Shown: positions 60,927 through 64,000 of the stretch, in pieces
How positions within the stretch are numbered: position 1 is the first letter of the stretch
How the letters are laid out: the number at the start of each line of letters is the position of its first letter
DNA from: Perilla frutescens
Taxonomy: Eukaryota; Streptophyta; Magnoliopsida; Lamiales; Lamiaceae
Reading direction: 5' to 3'
Length of the DNA stretch: 64,000 bases
Assembly (NCBI GenBank): GCA_026008535.1
Contig: BRKX01000004.1
Coordinates: 11,247,501 to 11,311,500 of the forward strand
Notes under the pieces: model-generated
Seen by the model: the letters and a program-made list of their open reading frames with translations, nothing else
The model's database searches: none
Told to the model about the DNA's origin: nothing
Position numbers and translations under genes: made by a program

Positions 60927-61678
60927 GATTTATGAAGGTATAATTTTAGGGGTGGAGAGTTAATCTGGAAGGCTTTGAGTTCTGGATGGAGATGAGATAG
61001 AAAAATCGGTAGTATACGGTGTGAAGCTTATCTTGAAGACTTAGCCGACCTTTTTATAGAGAGATTTGGCTCATCCAACAGTTGTGTCGCTTTATATGCC
61101 TAATTTCAATGGTCGGATTAAATCAATCGACCCGTCGATTGGCCTTTCGATTCTATCCGTTGGGGATAAATGAAGGAGGAGAGAGAAAGTTCAACGGTAA
61201 TATTTGAGTGACACGTGTTTTTAGCATTCCTAATATTGAAATTTGAACTTATCTTTTCTCTCTAGCAGCTTTTCCTTGGCTTGAAACTGATTACGTCATC
61301 AGTTGGTTTTGACTATAACTGATGATCTTTCTGTTGATCAGCTTCAACTGAGATGTCTTTTCATCAGTTCAGAACTGGTCTTGACTTGCTTGGACCTTCG
61401 TTCAGCTGCTTCTTAGTTCAACTGGTTTCCTTCAGCTGGTCTATCTCCTTTTGAGTTGATTTCAGTTCCTATGATTCTTTCATCAGTTTGATCTATTTGC
61501 AGCTGGTACGTTCTGCACAGCTGACTGGATCATCAGTTTGAGCGATTGAACTGATGATTTAGTTGAGCTCATGGGGTAAACTGATCATCTCCCGTTTACT
61601 TTTCTCTTCACAGCTCCTTGCTTTTACTTCAAACTGATAGCTTTTGTGTTCAACCGATCAGTTTCTCGCCTTTTTGGT
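60927..61678 (-). other. Spacer between pol and the first accessory ORF
   Basis: No coding sequence. From about 61260 to 61690 it is packed with CAGTTG, CAGCTG, CAACTG and ATCAGTT words. It could carry the promoter or splice signals for the accessory ORFs (inference). Confidence 0.5.
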
Positions 61679-64000
61679 TCAGTTCTTCTCTTCAGCTGGA
61701 ATATATTCATGACCTTTTTCTCCCAATTGATCATCTTCATCATGTGATACTAGCTCAAGTAGGCTCAGCTGTATGCATAACTCCATAAACCTTGCTTCAG
61801 ATAATGGTTTGGTGAAGATGTCAGCTATCTGCTTCTCCGTGTTGACATATTTGATGCATATGTCTTTCTTCTCGATGTGATCTCTGATGAAGTGATGTCT
61901 TATATCAATGTGCTTGGTTCTTGAATGTAGAACTGGATTTTGAGATATTGCAATTGCACTGTTGTTGTCACAGAAGATAGGGACTTCTTTAGTTTCAACT
62001 TTGTAGTCCTTCAACTGTTGCTTCATCCAGAGTATCTGAGCACAACAACTTCCAGCAACTACATATTCTGCTTCAATTGTTGACGTGGCAACTGAAAGCT
62101 GCTTCTTGCTAAACCAGGATATCAGTTTGCTTCCAAGAAACTGACATGTTCCACTAGTACTCTTTTTGTCGATTTTGCATCCACCAAAGTCTGAGTCTGA
62201 ATAACCAATTAGACTCAAACTGTCATCTCTGGGATACCATAGTCCAATATTTATGGTTCATTTGAGATATTTGATAATCCTCTTAGCTGCTTCGAGGTGG
62301 CTTTTCTTTGGATTAGCTTGAAACCGTGAGCATAGACCGACTGAATAAGAGATATCTGGCCGGCTAGCTGTTAAGTAAAGTAGCGACCAAATGATTCCTC
62401 TGTAATATGTTTGGCTAACTGATTCTCCTTCTTCGTCGAGAGTTAGCTGAACTGATGTGTTCATAGGAATCTTGAGAGTTTTTCCTTTGCTTACTCCAAA
62501 CTTCTTGACTAGCTCCTTGGTGTACTTCGCCTGGCTGATAAAGATTCCATCTATCAGTTGCTTCACTTGGAGTCCTAGGAAGAATGTCATTTCTCCCATC
62601 ATGCTCATCTCAAATTCACTTTGCATCAGTTGAGTGAATCGGGTGCATAGATCTTTGCTTTTTGATCCAAAAATTATGTCATCCACATAAATTTGAACCA
62701 TTAAGATCTCAGTTGATCATTCTATTCGGAATAGAGTTCGATCAATGAGTCCCTTTTGAAACTCTTTTTTTCAACAAAAATGTTGTGAGAGTTTCATACC
62801 ATGCTCTAGGAGCTTGTTTCAATACATAGAGGGCTTTCTTCAGTTTGAAGACCTGATCACCAATTTCAAAGCCTGGCGGTTGTTTGACATACACATCCTC
62901 TTTGAGCATTCCTTGAAGAAAAGCACTCTTGACATCCATTTGGTAGACTGTGAAATTGAAGTGAGCTGCATAGGCTAGGAACAATCTGATGGCTTCCAAT
63001 CTTGCAACTGGTGCGAATGTCTCATCAAAGTCAATCTCTTCACTTTGTGAGTATCCTTTGGCTACCAGTCTAGCCTTGTTCCTTGTGATCATTCCTTGTT
63101 CATCCAGTTTGTTGCGAAAAACCCATTTTGTACCAATGACCTTCTAAATCTTTGGTCTGTCAACAAGGAACCATACGTCATTTCTTGTGAACTGATTCAG
63201 TTCTTCTTGCATGGCCATGATCCAATCTGAATCTTCTAAGGCTTCTTTGACGTTAGCTGGTTCAGTTTGAGATATGAAGCATGTGAATAGTGCATGCTCA
63301 GTTGAACTTCTGATTTGGACTCGACTTCTTGGATCACCAACTATCTTGTCAGTTAGGTGGCTTCGGAGCCATTTGGGCAAGATAGCTTCAGCTGGCTCTT
63401 CAATGGTGACGTTATCAGTCGCCCTTTCATCAGTTGGTTCGGTATTTTCATCAGTTCTTCCCCTTGTTTCAGTTGTGGGGTTTATGGTCTCAGTACGATT
63501 TATGTCTTCATTGACCATATTGTTCTCAACTGGTTTAGTACCAGTTTCATTGCCTTCTTCTAGTGAAACTTCAAGCCGCTCTGGAACAATGTGATCCACA
63601 TAGTCCTGCAAGTTCTCAGTTTCACTAGGTAGTTCTTGAACTGATGTGTCTTTTCTTTCTTTGTTCCTGTACTCATTAGCAAATTCATCAAATACCACAT
63701 GACATGTTATTTTCACAACAAGAGTTCGTTTATTGAACACTCTGTAAGCTTGTGCATGAGGAGAGCTATATCCAAGAAATATTCCCTCATTAGCTTTAGC
63801 ACTAAAAGCTTTCAATTAAGTCTTGCCATTGTTGTAAATATAACATTTACAGCCAAATATTTTAAAATATGAGATAGAAGGCTTACGACTCTTATACAGT
63901 TCATAGGGTGTTTTGTCATGTGCAACTACAATGGCACTTCAGTTTTGAGTATGGCAAGCTGTGTTGACTGCTTCAGCCCAATAACCTTCAGCTATGTTGG
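61679..64000 (-). pseudogene. Sirevirus-like pol remnant: integrase end, RT, RNase H
   Basis: Minus strand, entering at 64000. The integrase C-terminal part shows EGYWAEAVNTACHTQN, a TGA, then KTPYELYKSRKPSISYFKIF, a TAA near 63818, and EGIFLGYSSPHAQAYRVFN. An acidic, Thr/Glu-rich linker follows. RT shows KARLVAKGYSQSEEIDFDET, YQMDVKSAFLQGMLKEDVYV, VLKQAPRAWYETL, then a frameshift in an A run near 62765, then MVQIYVDDIIFGS and FFLGLQVKQ. RNase H shows GYSDSDFGGCKIDKKSTSG, STIEAEYVVAGSC and DNNSAIAISQNPVLHSRTKH. Further stops lie at 63144, near 62720 and at 62258. The catalytic residues are present, but the chain cannot be made whole. Confidence 0.9.

Larger units (their letters stand above)
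51770..64000 (-). mobile_element. Large Sirevirus-like copia retrotransposon (partial, runs off the window)
   Basis: On the minus strand, from 64000 down: the integrase end, reverse transcriptase, RNase H, a spacer, three extra ORFs, a region rich in polypurine tracts, and a 1.6 kb 3' LTR at 51770-53404. Long LTRs, extra ORFs after pol, an MVQIYVDDIIFGS catalytic motif, and multiple AAAAAGGGGGA tracts with GATGATGCCAAA-type sequence are Sirevirus-like traits. The 5' LTR, gag and the first part of pol lie beyond the window. Without the solo LTR inserted in it, more than 10.7 kb is present, so the full element would be unusually large for copia. Pol is inactivated by several stops. Confidence 0.85.

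Overview
This is about 64 kb of a plant nuclear genome, dominated by transposable elements. It is AT-rich, with short GT-AG introns. It carries Ty3/gypsy chromovirus and Ty1/copia elements with the initiator-Met-tRNA primer site, a Stowaway-type MITE, a Helitron end, MULE/FAR1 transposase remnants, and an intact plant amino-acid transporter gene. A eudicot is very likely. An asterid such as a Lamiales species is only a guess. I see no rRNA, tRNA or CRISPR.

Layout. 241-13401: a MITE-like sequence split by a 12.5 kb Ty3/gypsy chromovirus on the minus strand (701-13165, LTRs about 3.25 kb, TSD CCATG). 13461-15351: an internally deleted LTR element (TSD AATAT) whose inside is a roughly 50-bp minisatellite. 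About 15656-27398: a candidate MULE with long diverged inverted ends. It holds a dead FAR1/MULE transposase (24670-27048) plus small host-like genes: an RNase H1-N/viroplasmin-like membrane protein, two B3-domain genes, two Myb/SANT-like genes and one unknown gene, along with three satellite-like arrays. 27891-28206: a Stowaway-like MITE. 29004-31264: a four-exon lysine/histidine-transporter-like gene, the only clear ordinary host gene. 32271-33862: two fold-back elements. 34543-38753: a defective copia element with near-identical LTRs (TSD AATAT). 38760-44900: AT-rich intergenic DNA with a candidate non-autonomous Helitron (42029-43048). 44920-47988: a diverged, truncated relative of the first gypsy LTR. 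49845-51284: exon-like remnants of an Ulp1/C48-protease-type gene. 51770-64000: the 3' two thirds or more of a very large Sirevirus-like copia element on the minus strand, running off the window. It has a 1.6 kb 3' LTR, a decayed pol, and three extra ORFs between pol and the LTR. The last ORF is interrupted by a complete solo LTR (54084-55505, TSD GTCGC).

The two most interesting objects are the Sirevirus-like element with three tandem, mutually similar ORFs downstream of pol, and the MULE-bounded cluster pairing B3 genes with SANT-like genes, where one member of each pair is intact and the other broken. All functional calls rest on reading motifs by eye; no database search was possible.
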